In this document: piece after piece, positions 34,011-43,045 of the stretch
Layout of the letters: each line of letters opens with the position of its first letter
How positions within the stretch are numbered: the first letter of the stretch is position 1
Notes under the pieces: model-generated
The model's input: the letters and a program-made list of their open reading frames with translations, nothing else
What the model was told of the DNA's origin: nothing
Databases searched by the model: none
Translations under genes and position numbers: made by a program
Origin: Corynebacterium sp. ACRPS
GTDB taxonomy: Bacteria; Actinomycetota; Actinomycetes; Mycobacteriales; Mycobacteriaceae
Direction: 5' to 3'
DNA: 64,000 nucleotides
Assembly (NCBI RefSeq): GCF_022346005.1
Contig: NZ_JAKRMY010000004.1
Coordinates: forward strand, 62,001 to 126,000

Positions 34011-34937
34011 CTACCCTGCTGGGGAGTTAAGCCAGCCAGCCACGGTATCGGCCACGCGGGCATTGTCCTGTTCCACTGCCGCATCGCCTTCGCTATCGCG
34101 GAAATATGAGGCGTGGTGGGCGGCCTTGGTGGCCAGGGTGTCTTTGGCATTGCGCAGGTTGAGGTCGCAGACGAAGTCGCCGGCAAGGCAGTAATCGATC
34201 CGGCGATCGGCCTGCAGTGCGGCGCTGTGAGGAATGAGATATCGCGGAATCGGCCCGGCCATGCCGCCGGGACGCCGCAAGGGATTGCCCAGGTAGATCG
34301 CCCCGGCGAGCTTGTCCTGGGACGCGAGGTAGCGCTCCGCGCTGGTGGCGATAATGGCTCCTTGCGAATACCCAGCGGTGATATAGCGCGGGCTGCAGCC
34401 GGTTTCCTCTTCGTACTTCTCCACCACACGCGGCGCGTTGTTCATACCGCTGCGCAGGCTCTGCACAAAGCCAACGGTGACCTGATAGACCAGCTCATGC
34501 AAGGGATGTTCCAGCAGCACCCCGCCCAAGCGGCGCATCAGCTGCAGCGGGCCCAGGTTTTCGCCCTCTTGGGCCAACGGTGGAAGGTTCATAGAGGCCG
34601 GATATGCATCCGCATCCAACGCCAGCACGTAGGCATTATCCATGGTTCCGGGGTGGCGTTGTTCTACCAGGTGGAAGAGCGCTGCGAGGTTGGGACCTTC
34701 ATAGCCATTGGATTCCGCGCCCTGGTCCGAATAGCGCTGCGGGCCGAAGTACTCCCCGTGTTCCTCATTTTGGTCCGAGCCGCGCGCGGCAAGGAATACA
34801 TAGTCGGGGCAGGTCTCGGCCGGCGGATGAGTCTCCCCCGCTGCCGCGACAGGTGTGAGCACAGACATGCCAAGCGCCGCCGTGGCGGAGATAGCTACAA
34901 AGCCAGCGGCGGCGCGAGAGAGAGGAAAAAGGCGCAC
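34011..34937 (-). CDS. Secreted cutinase-family serine esterase
   Basis: This 308-residue exported alpha/beta hydrolase has a signal peptide (about residues 1-32, ending AAA). The mature start CPDYVFLAARGSDQ and the nucleophile motif GYSQG near residue 190 identify the cutinase family. C. glutamicum and mycobacterial members act on lipids and cell-wall esters, and the substrate here is not known. The start is GTG 34937, 4 bases after the proA stop, so it is cotranscribed with proA and nadD. It interrupts the usual proA-nadD adjacency. Confidence 0.88.
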   Translation of the reverse strand: MRLFPLSRAAAGFVAISATAALGMSVLTPVAAAGETHPPAETCPDYVFLAARGSDQNEEHGEYFGPQRYSDQGAESNGYEGPNLAALFHLVEQRHPGTMDNAYVLALDADAYPASMNLPPLAQEGENLGPLQLMRRLGGVLLEHPLHELVYQVTVGFVQSLRSGMNNAPRVVEKYEEETGCSPRYITAGYSQGAIIATSAERYLASQDKLAGAIYLGNPLRRPGGMAGPIPRYLIPHSAALQADRRIDYCLAGDFVCDLNLRNAKDTLATKAAHHASYFRDSEGDAAVEQDNARVADTVAGWLNSPAG

Positions 34938-34941
34938 GTTC

Positions 34942-36210
34942 TTATGGGCGTACGTGACCGGTGCCTTGGAGGACCCACTTGGAGGAGGTCAGCTCCGGCA
35001 GGGCCATTGGGCCACGAGCGTGCAGCTTCTGGGTGGAAATACCGATTTCTGCACCCATGCCGTAGACCTCGCCATCGGTGAAGGCAGTGGAGGCATTCAG
35101 CATGACGGCTGCGGCATCAACCTCGTTGCCGAACTTGACCAAGACGTCCGCATCCTGGGCGGCGATGCCCTCGGTATGGCCGGTGGTAAATTCCGCGATG
35201 TGGGCGATGGCAGCGTCAACGCCGTCGACCACCTTCGCACAGATATCCATGGACAGCGACTCTTCGCGCCAGTCCTCCTCGGTAGCCTGAACAACGTCCG
35301 TGGCGCCGAAGCCCTCGAGCTCGTCTACATCACCGTGGACGGTGACGTCTGCGTCCTGGAGGGCGCGGACGATACGCAGCTTGGTGGCATCATCAAGCGC
35401 GGCATCAATAAGCACGCACTCGGTGGAGTTGCAGACAGAGGTGCGGCGGGTCTTGCCGTTGATGACCATGTCGATGGCCTTGTCCATATCGGCCGAAGCA
35501 TCGATGTAGAAGTGGCAGTTGCCGGTACCGGTCTCGATGGCCGGAACGGTAGCGCCGGTAACTACAGCCTCGATGAGCTTGGCACCGCCACGGGGAATGA
35601 CTAGGTCCACCAAGCCGCGGGCGGTAATCAAGTCCTGGACGGAATCGTGGGTCTCACAGGGCAGGAGCTGGACTACCTCGCGCGGCAGATCAAACTCTGC
35701 AAGGGTGTCCTGCAGGAGCTCCACCAGCTTGGTATTGGAGTTGCGCGCGGACTTGGAACCGCGCAGCAGCGGCACGTTGCCGGATTTCAAAGCGAGGCCG
35801 AAGGCATCCACGGTGACATTCGGGCGGGCCTCGTAGACCATGCCCATCACACCGAGCGGGACGCGCACCTGCTTCATCTGGATGCCGTTATCCATGGTGC
35901 GGCCCTGCAGGATCTCGCCTACCGGGTCTTGCAGGCCAGCGACTTGGCGCAGGCCATCGGCAATGCCCTCGACGCGGGCAGCGTCCAAGGTCAGGCGGTC
36001 AATCAGGGAATCGGACATGCCGCGTTCGCGGCCTGCCTCAATGTCCTGCTGGTTGGCAGCAAGGATGTCATCGGTGTGGGCAATGAGATTTTCGGCTGCG
36101 CGCTGCAAGATTTCATTCTTGCGCGGCGTGGACAGCTGCGCCACGACGGGCGCAACGTCCTTTGCAGCACGGGCTTTGGACAGAACTTCTTCGCGTTCAG
36201 TGTTGCTCAT
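34942..36210 (-). CDS. proA: Gamma-glutamyl phosphate reductase
   Basis: This 422-residue enzyme reduces gamma-glutamyl phosphate with NADPH in proline synthesis. The catalytic cysteine lies in RTSVCNSTEC (about residue 255), and the N-terminal VRVPLGVMGMVYEARPNVT, RGGAKLIEAV and GNCHFYIDASAD blocks are typical. In C. glutamicum proA directly follows unkdh and proB; here about 5 kb with the mnt genes lies between them. The start has an AT-rich leader. Confidence 0.97.
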   Translation of the reverse strand: MSNTEREEVLSKARAAKDVAPVVAQLSTPRKNEILQRAAENLIAHTDDILAANQQDIEAGRERGMSDSLIDRLTLDAARVEGIADGLRQVAGLQDPVGEILQGRTMDNGIQMKQVRVPLGVMGMVYEARPNVTVDAFGLALKSGNVPLLRGSKSARNSNTKLVELLQDTLAEFDLPREVVQLLPCETHDSVQDLITARGLVDLVIPRGGAKLIEAVVTGATVPAIETGTGNCHFYIDASADMDKAIDMVINGKTRRTSVCNSTECVLIDAALDDATKLRIVRALQDADVTVHGDVDELEGFGATDVVQATEEDWREESLSMDICAKVVDGVDAAIAHIAEFTTGHTEGIAAQDADVLVKFGNEVDAAAVMLNASTAFTDGEVYGMGAEIGISTQKLHARGPMALPELTSSKWVLQGTGHVRP

Positions 36211-36358
36211 GTCATACCAGAGTAACGTACCCGCCCGAGTTTTTCAGCCGCCCGCCGTGAACCTCACGCTTTGCCTGAATTGGACAGGCCACGCAGAGAA
36301 AACCACTTCCCTACCCTAGCCCGAAAGTGCAGTGAACCTCACAATACCAAATCTTATT

Positions 36359-36374
36359 GTTCAATACCTTGAAA
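36359..36374. promoter_or_regulatory. Probable MntR operator and promoter of mntABCD
   Basis: GTTCAATACCTTGAAA is nearly a palindrome (GTTCAA-N4-TTGAAC, one mismatch) and is followed by ACTTTTAATT. The same block lies upstream of mntR at 40609. TTGAAA can serve as a -35 with TATTCT (36393-36398), 18 bases on, as -10, so a bound repressor would block polymerase. Confidence 0.65.
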
Positions 36375-36434
36375 CTTTTAATTGGGTATGTTTATTCTTT
36401 GTTTGATAAGTTTCAGCCTGAAAAAGGAGCACTC

Positions 36435-37514
36435 ATGAAAAAGAACGTGGCCAAGCTGGGCCTGATGTTGACCCTGAGCGGGCTCGCCCTCGCCGCCTGC
36501 AGCACGAATGACGGAGGCAACGGTGCCAACGCGGGCTCCGGTTCGGGCGACGATCAGACCATCAAGGCTGTTGCCACCACCACGCAGATCTGCGATTACC
36601 TCACCCAGATTGCCCAGGGTGGCATGACGCTCCACAAGGTGGATTCCAGCGGCAAGGAAACCACCGAGGGCGATGGCGATACCACCCTCGATCTCACCTG
36701 CCTGTTGGCGCCGAATGCCAGCGCGCACGAGCACGAGATGACCCCGCAGCAGATGAGTGCCATGGCAGATGCGGACTTCCTCTTTAAAAACGGCGTCGAT
36801 CTCGAGCACTTCCTCGATAACGCCGTGGAGTCTTCCGGCTTTGACGGCGAGACCATCGTCACCGCCGGCGATGACAACTCCAAGCACAAGGTAGACCTGC
36901 GCGAGTGGCCTTTCCCCGGTGAGGACGGCGAGGAACCAGAATTCACCCACGACCCGCACGTATGGACCTCCCCCAAGAACGCCAAGATCCAGGTAGAAAA
37001 CATCGTGGATGCCTTGGCCGATAAGGAGCCATCCGTGAAGGAAGTCGGCGAAAAGTACACCAAGCAGCTCGACGAGCTGGATAAGTGGGTCACCGAGTCC
37101 CTGGAGACCGTCCCCGAGCAGGACCGCATGCTGTTTACTTCGCACGATGCCTTTGGCTACTTCTCTAACGATTATGACGTGAAGTTCATCGGCTCCGCGC
37201 TCACGGACTTCAATAACCAGCAGGACGCCACCTCCTCGCACATCGAGGATGCCGCTAAGGAGGTTCGCGATTCCGGCGCCAAGGCCATCTTCGCGGAAAA
37301 CTCCAATAACTCTAAGTCCATCGAGGCCATCGCCCGCGCCGCAGGCGTCAAGGCCATTATGGATGACGACGCCCTGTACGGCGACTCCTTGGGCGTGCCG
37401 AATAGCGACGGCGCCACCTACATCGGCTCCATCATCCACAACGTCACCACCTTGGTAGATGCCTGGGACGGTGAAGCGGCCGATCTGCCAGAAAGCCTGG
37501 ATAACGCACGATGA
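36435..37514 (+). CDS. mntA: Manganese/zinc ABC transporter solute-binding lipoprotein
   Basis: This 359-residue cluster A-1 metal-binding lipoprotein has a lipobox LALAAC with Cys22. Ligand-type residues appear in ASAHEHEMTP, the later DPHVWTSP and LFTSHDAFGYF, and DALYGDSLGV near the end. The lack of a long His-rich loop and the neighbouring MntR favour manganese over zinc, but the metal is inferred. AAGGAG lies 8 bases before ATG 36435. It is the first of four overlapping genes. Confidence 0.88.
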   Translation: MKKNVAKLGLMLTLSGLALAACSTNDGGNGANAGSGSGDDQTIKAVATTTQICDYLTQIAQGGMTLHKVDSSGKETTEGDGDTTLDLTCLLAPNASAHEHEMTPQQMSAMADADFLFKNGVDLEHFLDNAVESSGFDGETIVTAGDDNSKHKVDLREWPFPGEDGEEPEFTHDPHVWTSPKNAKIQVENIVDALADKEPSVKEVGEKYTKQLDELDKWVTESLETVPEQDRMLFTSHDAFGYFSNDYDVKFIGSALTDFNNQQDATSSHIEDAAKEVRDSGAKAIFAENSNNSKSIEAIARAAGVKAIMDDDALYGDSLGVPNSDGATYIGSIIHNVTTLVDAWDGEAADLPESLDNAR

Positions 37515-38209
37515 ATGCACCGCTTTTAGAACTTTCCCATGCCTCCTGCGGCTATGGCACCACCACCATCGTGGACGATGTCTCCTTGACCATCCACGAA
37601 GGTGAGGCCATCGCGCTGCTGGGGGCTAATGGTGCTGGTAAATCCACTCTCTTAAAGGCCATCGCCGGCCTTGCTACGCTGCGCGGCGAGCATCAGCGCA
37701 CGGCGACGCTGGGCTATGTTCCCCAGCACCACACCTGCGATCCCACCTTTCCCGTCACCGCCGGCCGGGTCGTGGAAATGGGCCTGCTCAATAAGGCCTC
37801 GTGGTGGGAGCGCATGGGCAGCATGCGCCGCCTGCGCCCGCAGATCGACCAAGCGCTAGAGCTCGTCGGCATGGCGGATAAGGCGAAGACCCGCTGGGAT
37901 AAGCTATCGGGTGGGCAGCGCCAGCGCATCTTTATCGCCCGCGCGCTCGCCGCGCACCCGGACTTGGTGCTCATGGACGAGCCCTTCAATGGCCTGGACC
38001 AAGACAGCAGGCAGGTGCTTTTAGGGATCATCGCCAAGCTTAAGGAAAGCGGGGTTGCCCTGCTCATTTCTACCCACGATCCCATTTTGGCGCAGCGCGC
38101 TTGCGATGCTGGAATGCTCATCGTGGACGGCCACAGCGAGGTCCTCGATACCGAGGATGCAGTCGAGCGCTACCTGGAGGCCACGTCGGTATTACAGGGG
38201 GACATGTGA
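37511..38209 (+). CDS. mntB: Metal ABC transporter ATP-binding protein
   Basis: This 232-residue ATPase powers the importer. It has Walker A GANGAGKST (about residues 37-45), signature LSGGQRQR and Walker B LVLMDEPFNGLD, and an H-loop in LISTHD. The gene overlaps mntA by four bases and mntC by four bases, so the set is translated as one operon. Confidence 0.93.
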   Translation: MNAPLLELSHASCGYGTTTIVDDVSLTIHEGEAIALLGANGAGKSTLLKAIAGLATLRGEHQRTATLGYVPQHHTCDPTFPVTAGRVVEMGLLNKASWWERMGSMRRLRPQIDQALELVGMADKAKTRWDKLSGGQRQRIFIARALAAHPDLVLMDEPFNGLDQDSRQVLLGIIAKLKESGVALLISTHDPILAQRACDAGMLIVDGHSEVLDTEDAVERYLEATSVLQGDM

Positions 38210-39030
38210 CGCTTCTGCTTACTGCTCCCTACATGCAGCGCGCCGCCCTGTTCTTGCTGTGCGTGGCCTTAACCGGCGCGGTGGTCAGCGTGGTGGTCAA
38301 CCTGCGCCGCATGGAATTTAGCGTTGAGGCGCTGGTCCACTCGGTATTCCCGGGCATCGTCATCGGCCTGGCCGTGGCGGGCTTTCCCGGCATCTTGCCC
38401 GGTGCCGCCGTCGCCGCGGGTGTCGCCGTGCTCATTTTGGCGCGCCTGAATTCCGGCAGCGATGGCCACGACCATGAATCCGGCACCGCGGTGGTACTGA
38501 CCTTGATGTATGGCATCGGCGTGGTCATCAGCCTCGCCGTGGGGGATCGCTCCGGCCAGCTGGAGGCCCTTATGTTTGGCCGCTTGCTCGATATCACCAC
38601 TGACCGCATGATCCCCTCGATCATCTTGTGCGTGGTTGCCGCCCTGCTCATTCTGGCCACCTGGCGCTCGCAAGTAGCCGTCGCCTTTGACCGCGAATCC
38701 GCGCGCGCCACCGGCATCCGCGTGGGGCTAATCGATGTCACTGCCAACGTAGCGGTGGGCCTTATCGTCGTCGCCGCGAGCTCCGCCATCGGCGTATTGC
38801 TCGTTTTGGGTTTCGTGGTGGTCCCGGGCCTGGTCGGGCGCGTCCTGGCTAGCACCCCACTGCAGATGCTCCTGTGGGCGCTGGTGGGCGCGGTAGTCGC
38901 CGTATGCGTGGGCCTGTGGCTCATGCTTTCGGTGACCTCCCACCAGATTTCCCCGCAAGCCATCGTCGCGCTGTCGCTGTCCCTGACCGTTCCGCTCGCA
39001 CTTTTAGGCAGGCGCATATGGGTGTCTTAA
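38206..39030 (+). CDS. mntC: Metal ABC transporter permease
   Basis: This 274-residue permease of the ABC-3 family has about eight hydrophobic segments. RRMEFSVEALVHSVFPGIVIG (near residues 36-55) is the family start, and the conserved ASSAIGVLLVLGFVVVPG block follows near 190. GTG 38206 overlaps the ATPase stop (ATGTGA); AGGGGG lies upstream. The paired permease gene overlaps its end by 13 bases. Confidence 0.9.
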   Translation: MTLLLTAPYMQRAALFLLCVALTGAVVSVVVNLRRMEFSVEALVHSVFPGIVIGLAVAGFPGILPGAAVAAGVAVLILARLNSGSDGHDHESGTAVVLTLMYGIGVVISLAVGDRSGQLEALMFGRLLDITTDRMIPSIILCVVAALLILATWRSQVAVAFDRESARATGIRVGLIDVTANVAVGLIVVAASSAIGVLLVLGFVVVPGLVGRVLASTPLQMLLWALVGAVVAVCVGLWLMLSVTSHQISPQAIVALSLSLTVPLALLGRRIWVS

Positions 39031-39815
39031 CTTTGCCATTCTTCGAAGCCATCGCGGTAGGCTGCCTCTCCGGGCTGGTAGGTACGCTCATGGTGTTGGG
39101 CAATCGCGTCTTTTTTGCTGAGAGCCTCTCCCACGGCACCTTTCCCGGCGCGGTCCTCGGCGTCGTCGTGGCCAATGCGCTGGGTGCCAACTTGAGCGAT
39201 GGGCTCATGCTCGGCTCCGTGGCGGTCTGCATTCCGCTGGCGATTTTCATGCATTACCTGGGCAAGGTGCACGGCGTCTCCTCCACCGCTGCGGCGGGCA
39301 CCACGCTCACTCTGGGGTTTGCGATGGGTATCTTGTTGCTGCGCTGGTTCCAGCCGCTGCCGCTGCACGTCGATAGCTTCCTGGTGGGCTCGCTTACCAC
39401 GGTCAACCACCGCGATGTCGCCGTCGCAGCCGGCCTGGTCATTATCTGCCTACTGGCGGTACTAGCCTGCCGGCGCCGCCTCTTCCAGGCGTATTTCGAC
39501 CCCACCACGTCCCCGCATAGCGGGCTTTACGATGCCCTGACGCTCGGCCTTATCTGCTTGACGATGGCCGCCGTCATCCCCGCCGTCGGCACCATCTTGT
39601 CCATCGCCTTGCTCGTGGCTCCAGCCGCGGGCCTGCGCCCGTGGGTATCGCGCCCGGAGGCGCTGCTTATCGGGGCGGGCATCATCGGCATCACCATCGC
39701 GGTGGCCGGGCTTTTTATCGCTGCGCACTTGAGCCTTTCGGCCGGCGGCACCATCGCCATTGTGGCCGGCGTGTTCTACCTCGCCAGCATGACGGCCTAT
39801 AAGGCGGTCTCCTAA
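39018..39815 (+). CDS. mntD: Metal ABC transporter permease (second)
   Basis: This 265-residue ABC-3 permease has about eight membrane segments. The block FFAESLSHGTFPGAVLG (about residues 30-46) is the family signature. A third conserved region, AVGTILSIALLVAPAAG, is near residue 190. Having two different permeases, ATPase and binding protein matches the MntABCD system of C. diphtheriae, as I recall it. The start ATG 39018 lies within the end of mntC. Confidence 0.9.
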   Translation: MGVLTLPFFEAIAVGCLSGLVGTLMVLGNRVFFAESLSHGTFPGAVLGVVVANALGANLSDGLMLGSVAVCIPLAIFMHYLGKVHGVSSTAAAGTTLTLGFAMGILLLRWFQPLPLHVDSFLVGSLTTVNHRDVAVAAGLVIICLLAVLACRRRLFQAYFDPTTSPHSGLYDALTLGLICLTMAAVIPAVGTILSIALLVAPAAGLRPWVSRPEALLIGAGIIGITIAVAGLFIAAHLSLSAGGTIAIVAGVFYLASMTAYKAVS

Positions 39816-39841
39816 CGTGCGGCGCAGCATGGCGTCGCACG

Positions 39842-39873
39842 GCGCGGCGCAGCACTGCGTTGCTGCGCCGCGC
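39842..39873. terminator. Bidirectional terminator-like hairpin between mntD and mntR
   Basis: A perfect 13-base stem (GCGCGGCGCAGCA / TGCTGCGCCGCGC) with a six-base loop ends two bases before the mntR stop codon. It lacks a T-run in either direction, so termination may rely on the very stable stem. Confidence 0.6.
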
Positions 39874-39874
39874 G

Positions 39875-40558
39875 TTAATTAGACGAGGACAGGCGGACTG
39901 TGATCTCGCGGGCGGCCACCTCCGCCAGCGACATCTCGCCGCCTTTGGTCTGCACCGTCAATAAGCCGGCCACGCTATCGCTTACGCGCAGCTCATTGCC
40001 CAGCTCCACCCCAAAGCGGTCGAGGTAGCGCAATAGGCCAGGATCCTCATCGCAGACGCGCTCCACGGTCACGGGAGCATCGAGCGGGGCGCTGGCGAGC
40101 GTGAGCGTGCCAAGATCCTCGATCCCGCCGCCAATATCGGGAATGGGATCGCCGTGCGGATCGCGGTCGGGGGATCCCAGCAGCGCATCGATGCGGCCAA
40201 TAAAGCGATCGGAGCAGGCGTGCTCGAGGCGATCAGCGTCCTCGTGCACCTCGTCCCAGGAATAGTCCAGGGTCTCTACCAAGAAGGTTTCTAAAAGCCG
40301 GTGGCGGCGCACCATCTGCATCGCCAGCTCGCGGCCCGCAGGGCTCAATGAGACGCCCTGATAGCGCTCATGCTCCACCAGCCCTTGAGCGGCGAGCTTT
40401 TTAATCGCCTCTGAGGCAGTAGGCACCTTTTGATCCAGGCGCCCCGCCACATCCTTCAGCCCCACTGGGGCGCCGCCGGAATGCTCCGATAAGTCCCACA
40501 GAACTTTGAGGTAGTCCTGGCTGCGGGTAGGGAGTTCTTCTAGGTGCATGTCCACCAT
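39875..40558 (-). CDS. mntR: DtxR/MntR-family metalloregulator
   Basis: This 227-residue repressor has a winged helix at residues 10-75 (RSQDYLKVLWDLSE, then VPTASEAIKKLAAQGLVEHERY), a dimerisation/metal domain (HRLLETFLVETL, DRLEHACSDRF) with the usual His, Glu and Cys ligands, and a C-terminal SH3-like FeoA domain (about 150-225). It converges on mntABCD and shares the same palindrome with it. It probably represses mntABCD with manganese. ATG 40549 is an alternative start nine bases downstream. Confidence 0.88.
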   Translation of the reverse strand: MVDMHLEELPTRSQDYLKVLWDLSEHSGGAPVGLKDVAGRLDQKVPTASEAIKKLAAQGLVEHERYQGVSLSPAGRELAMQMVRRHRLLETFLVETLDYSWDEVHEDADRLEHACSDRFIGRIDALLGSPDRDPHGDPIPDIGGGIEDLGTLTLASAPLDAPVTVERVCDEDPGLLRYLDRFGVELGNELRVSDSVAGLLTVQTKGGEMSLAEVAAREITVRLSSSN

Positions 40559-40608
40559 CTTAATAATCGTGCTTGTGTTGCCCTTGGATAAGTGTTAAAT
40601 TAGCAGTA

Positions 40609-40624
40609 GTTCAACACATTGAAC
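40609..40624. promoter_or_regulatory. Probable MntR operator upstream of mntR
   Basis: GTTCAACACATTGAAC is a perfect palindrome (GTTCAA-N4-TTGAAC) and is followed by TTTTAATT. It is the same block as at 36359, here about 50 bases upstream of the mntR start, which indicates autoregulation. Confidence 0.65.
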
Positions 40625-40720
40625 TTTTAATTTCACTTGCCACGGACAGTGGGCGGTACGTCCTTTCTTCGGTACACACACGACGCACCCAGGCTTCGCT
40701 GTCCGTGGCTCTTAAGCTTT

Positions 40721-41650
40721 CTAGTATCCCGCCTCCGGATCTACCTGGGTGGGCATGGGCTCACCCTTATCCCACGCGACGGCATTGGCATTAAAAATAT
40801 CGCCCATGTGGTACTGCGCCACGTGCTTTGTTGCCCCGATGTGCGGGGTCATGGTGCAATTGGGCAGGGAGAGCAACGGGTGGCCATCGGGAAGCGGCTC
40901 TGGGTCCACAACTTCCAAGCCGGCCCCGGCGATTTCACCCTCGCGCAGGGCATCCACGAGGTCATCGGTAACCACGGTGCTGCCGCGCCCGACGTTGATA
41001 AACAGCGAGGACGGTTTCATGGCGCGGAACTTTGCGGCATCGATTAGCCCCTCCGTTTCCTGCGTGGCGGGCAGGATGCAGAAAATAACATCGGCCTCGC
41101 CCCACACGTGTGCGGCATCAGCCATGGCAACCACCTCATCGGCGCCCTCCACGGGGCGCCCAGAGCGATTCACGGCGGTGATGTACACCCCAAAGGGCTT
41201 GAGCAGGGCAATGAGCTGCTTGCCGATGCCACCAGCACCCAAAATCGCTACCTTCTTCGGCCCCTGCTGGTCATAGATCCACTCCTGCGCTTCATCCAGC
41301 TCCTTGGCCACCGACCAGGTGCCGGCCTGCACAAAGGCCTTGTGCTGATGAGCTTGGGAGAGCAGTAGGCCCAAGGCGCATTCGGCCACCGGCTTGGCAA
41401 AGGCGCCGGCGGAATTGCACCACGGCAAGCCCTCAGGGGTAATCAATCCAGCATCAATGAGTTGGTTTACACCGGTAAAACAATGCTGCACCCAGCCGAT
41501 ATTGTCCGGCATCTCTGGGATGCGGCGTGGGCTGGGTGTGTTATTGACATAAACCTCTGCGTCTTCGAGGTTTTCTACGCGTTCGTGGCCGGCAGCGCTT
41601 AAGTCATCGACCATCGGCTGCCACGTTTCTGGTCCCATAAAATACTTCAT
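40721..41650 (-). CDS. D-isomer-specific 2-hydroxyacid dehydrogenase (unkdh)
   Basis: This 309-residue NAD-dependent dehydrogenase has a Rossmann motif GAGGIGKQLIALL (about residues 130-142), the NVGRGSTV helix near 220 and a catalytic Arg/Glu/His set (His in MTPHIGA). C. glutamicum has a related protein, unkdh, between proB and proA. Substrate unknown. ATG 41650 is preferred over GTG 41668, which is only five bases after the proB stop and adds a poor N-terminus. Confidence 0.88.
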   Translation of the reverse strand: MKYFMGPETWQPMVDDLSAAGHERVENLEDAEVYVNNTPSPRRIPEMPDNIGWVQHCFTGVNQLIDAGLITPEGLPWCNSAGAFAKPVAECALGLLLSQAHQHKAFVQAGTWSVAKELDEAQEWIYDQQGPKKVAILGAGGIGKQLIALLKPFGVYITAVNRSGRPVEGADEVVAMADAAHVWGEADVIFCILPATQETEGLIDAAKFRAMKPSSLFINVGRGSTVVTDDLVDALREGEIAGAGLEVVDPEPLPDGHPLLSLPNCTMTPHIGATKHVAQYHMGDIFNANAVAWDKGEPMPTQVDPEAGY

Positions 41651-41672
41651 GGGACCAGCGTACGGCACTTAG

Positions 41673-42905
41673 CTAGATGCGAGAGGCGAAGTTGGACAGG
41701 TAATCCGCGTGCACGACGGAGCGGCGCTTATCTTCTGGCAGCTCACTCATCTGCATGCCCTTGATGGCGTTCAATTCCTCGGAATCGAAGCGGACCTCAC
41801 CGCGGCCGATAACCTCGCCCTTCGGGCCCAAGATATCGATGATCTCGCCCTTGTTGAATTCACCGCGGACATCGGTAATACCCACGGCGAGCAAGGAGGT
41901 ACCGCCCTTGGTCACGGCCTCCTTGGCGCCCTCGTCCAGGCGGACGGCTCCGCCGGTATCGGCGCAGTAGAGCGCCCAGAACTTCCAAGCCGAAAGCTGG
42001 CGTTCCTCGCGGGTGTGGAAGACGGTGCCCACGGAGGCATCGGAAAGCGCGGGGCCAATATTATCGGTAGAGGTCAACAGCACAGGAATGCCGCCGCGGG
42101 TGGCCAGGCGGGCGGCGGAGACCTTCGTGGCCATGCCGCCGGTGCCGACCTTGCCGCCATCGCCGGCAACAACGCCCTTGAGATCCTTACCGGTGCGCAC
42201 CTCATCGATGAACTTCGCATCCGGCTCGGCCGGGTTCTTGTCATAGAGGCCATCGACATCAGAGAACAGGAAGAGCGCGTCTGCGCCCACCAAGTTGGCG
42301 ACCAAGGCCGACAGGCGGTCGTTATCGCCGAAGTGCATCTCAGAGGTAGCAACGGCGTCGTTTTCGTTCACGATGGGAATGGTGCGCAGCTGGCGCAGAC
42401 GATCAATGGTGCGCTGCGCGTTGCGGGCGCGGTCGCGGTGTCCGGCATCGGAGGCCGTAAGCAGCACCTGACCGATGGTGCGCTGATAACGCGCAAAGGA
42501 ACGGCCCCACTCATAGGCGAGGTGTACCTGGCCCACAGACGCCGAAGCCTGCTTCGTAGCCAGGTCGGTGGGGCGCTGGTGCAGGCCGAGCGGGCCCATA
42601 CCGGCAGCAACCGCACCGGAGGAAACGATGATGACATCGGAGCGTCCCATGCGTGCGTGGACAGCATCAACGATGTGATCGATCTTTTCCTGCGCCACGC
42701 GGAAATTCTCATCCGTCAGCGACGAGGAACCAATCTTTACAACGACGCGCTTGGCCTCAGCGATAGAGTTGCGCAATTCGGATTCAAACCCGGAGGCTAT
42801 CGGGTTTTCATCAAGGGCTTCGGGGAACGGAGTATCAGCGGTAGGGCCATCAAACGGCTCTACGGGGAGCGGAAGAATGGGCTCTTTCTGTTGATCAGAA
42901 GACAT
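41673..42905 (-). CDS. proB: Glutamate 5-kinase
   Basis: This 410-residue enzyme phosphorylates glutamate in the first step of proline synthesis. The amino-acid kinase core starts at [17 protein letters not shown] near residue 53 and holds [10 protein letters not shown] and NENDAVA. A C-terminal PUA domain begins near residue 320. The N-terminal 50 residues are an acidic extension not found in many homologues (usual length about 370). It lies 23 bases upstream of unkdh. Confidence 0.95.
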   Translation of the reverse strand: MSSDQQKEPILPLPVEPFDGPTADTPFPEALDENPIASGFESELRNSIAEAKRVVVKIGSSSLTDENFRVAQEKIDHIVDAVHARMGRSDVIIVSSGAVAAGMGPLGLHQRPTDLATKQASASVGQVHLAYEWGRSFARYQRTIGQVLLTASDAGHRDRARNAQRTIDRLRQLRTIPIVNENDAVATSEMHFGDNDRLSALVANLVGADALFLFSDVDGLYDKNPAEPDAKFIDEVRTGKDLKGVVAGDGGKVGTGGMATKVSAARLATRGGIPVLLTSTDNIGPALSDASVGTVFHTREERQLSAWKFWALYCADTGGAVRLDEGAKEAVTKGGTSLLAVGITDVRGEFNKGEIIDILGPKGEVIGRGEVRFDSEELNAIKGMQMSELPEDKRRSVVHADYLSNFASRI

Positions 42906-42990
42906 AACTCAATAGTGTACAAAGCTTATGCCTCCCGCCCCCTTCATTGGGGCACATTTCCCCCATGTGCGCAGCATAATGTGTCTGAAC

Positions 42991-43020
42991 TGGGGGCAAT
43001 CGTCCGGTGGAATTGCCCCC
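42991..43020. terminator. Stable hairpin between obg and proB
   Basis: TGGGGGCAAT pairs with ATTGCCCCC over an eleven-base loop in the gap between obg and proB. No strong T-run follows on either strand, so it may be a weak terminator or attenuator. Confidence 0.45.
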
Positions 43021-43045
43021 ACTTCCCTTCGCCAGAAGTTAACAA

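Noticed and set aside
36378-37520. Long minus-strand open frame opposite mntA
   Set aside because: It lies fully over the mntA gene, is Gly/Val-rich without motifs, and would oppose a well-supported operon.
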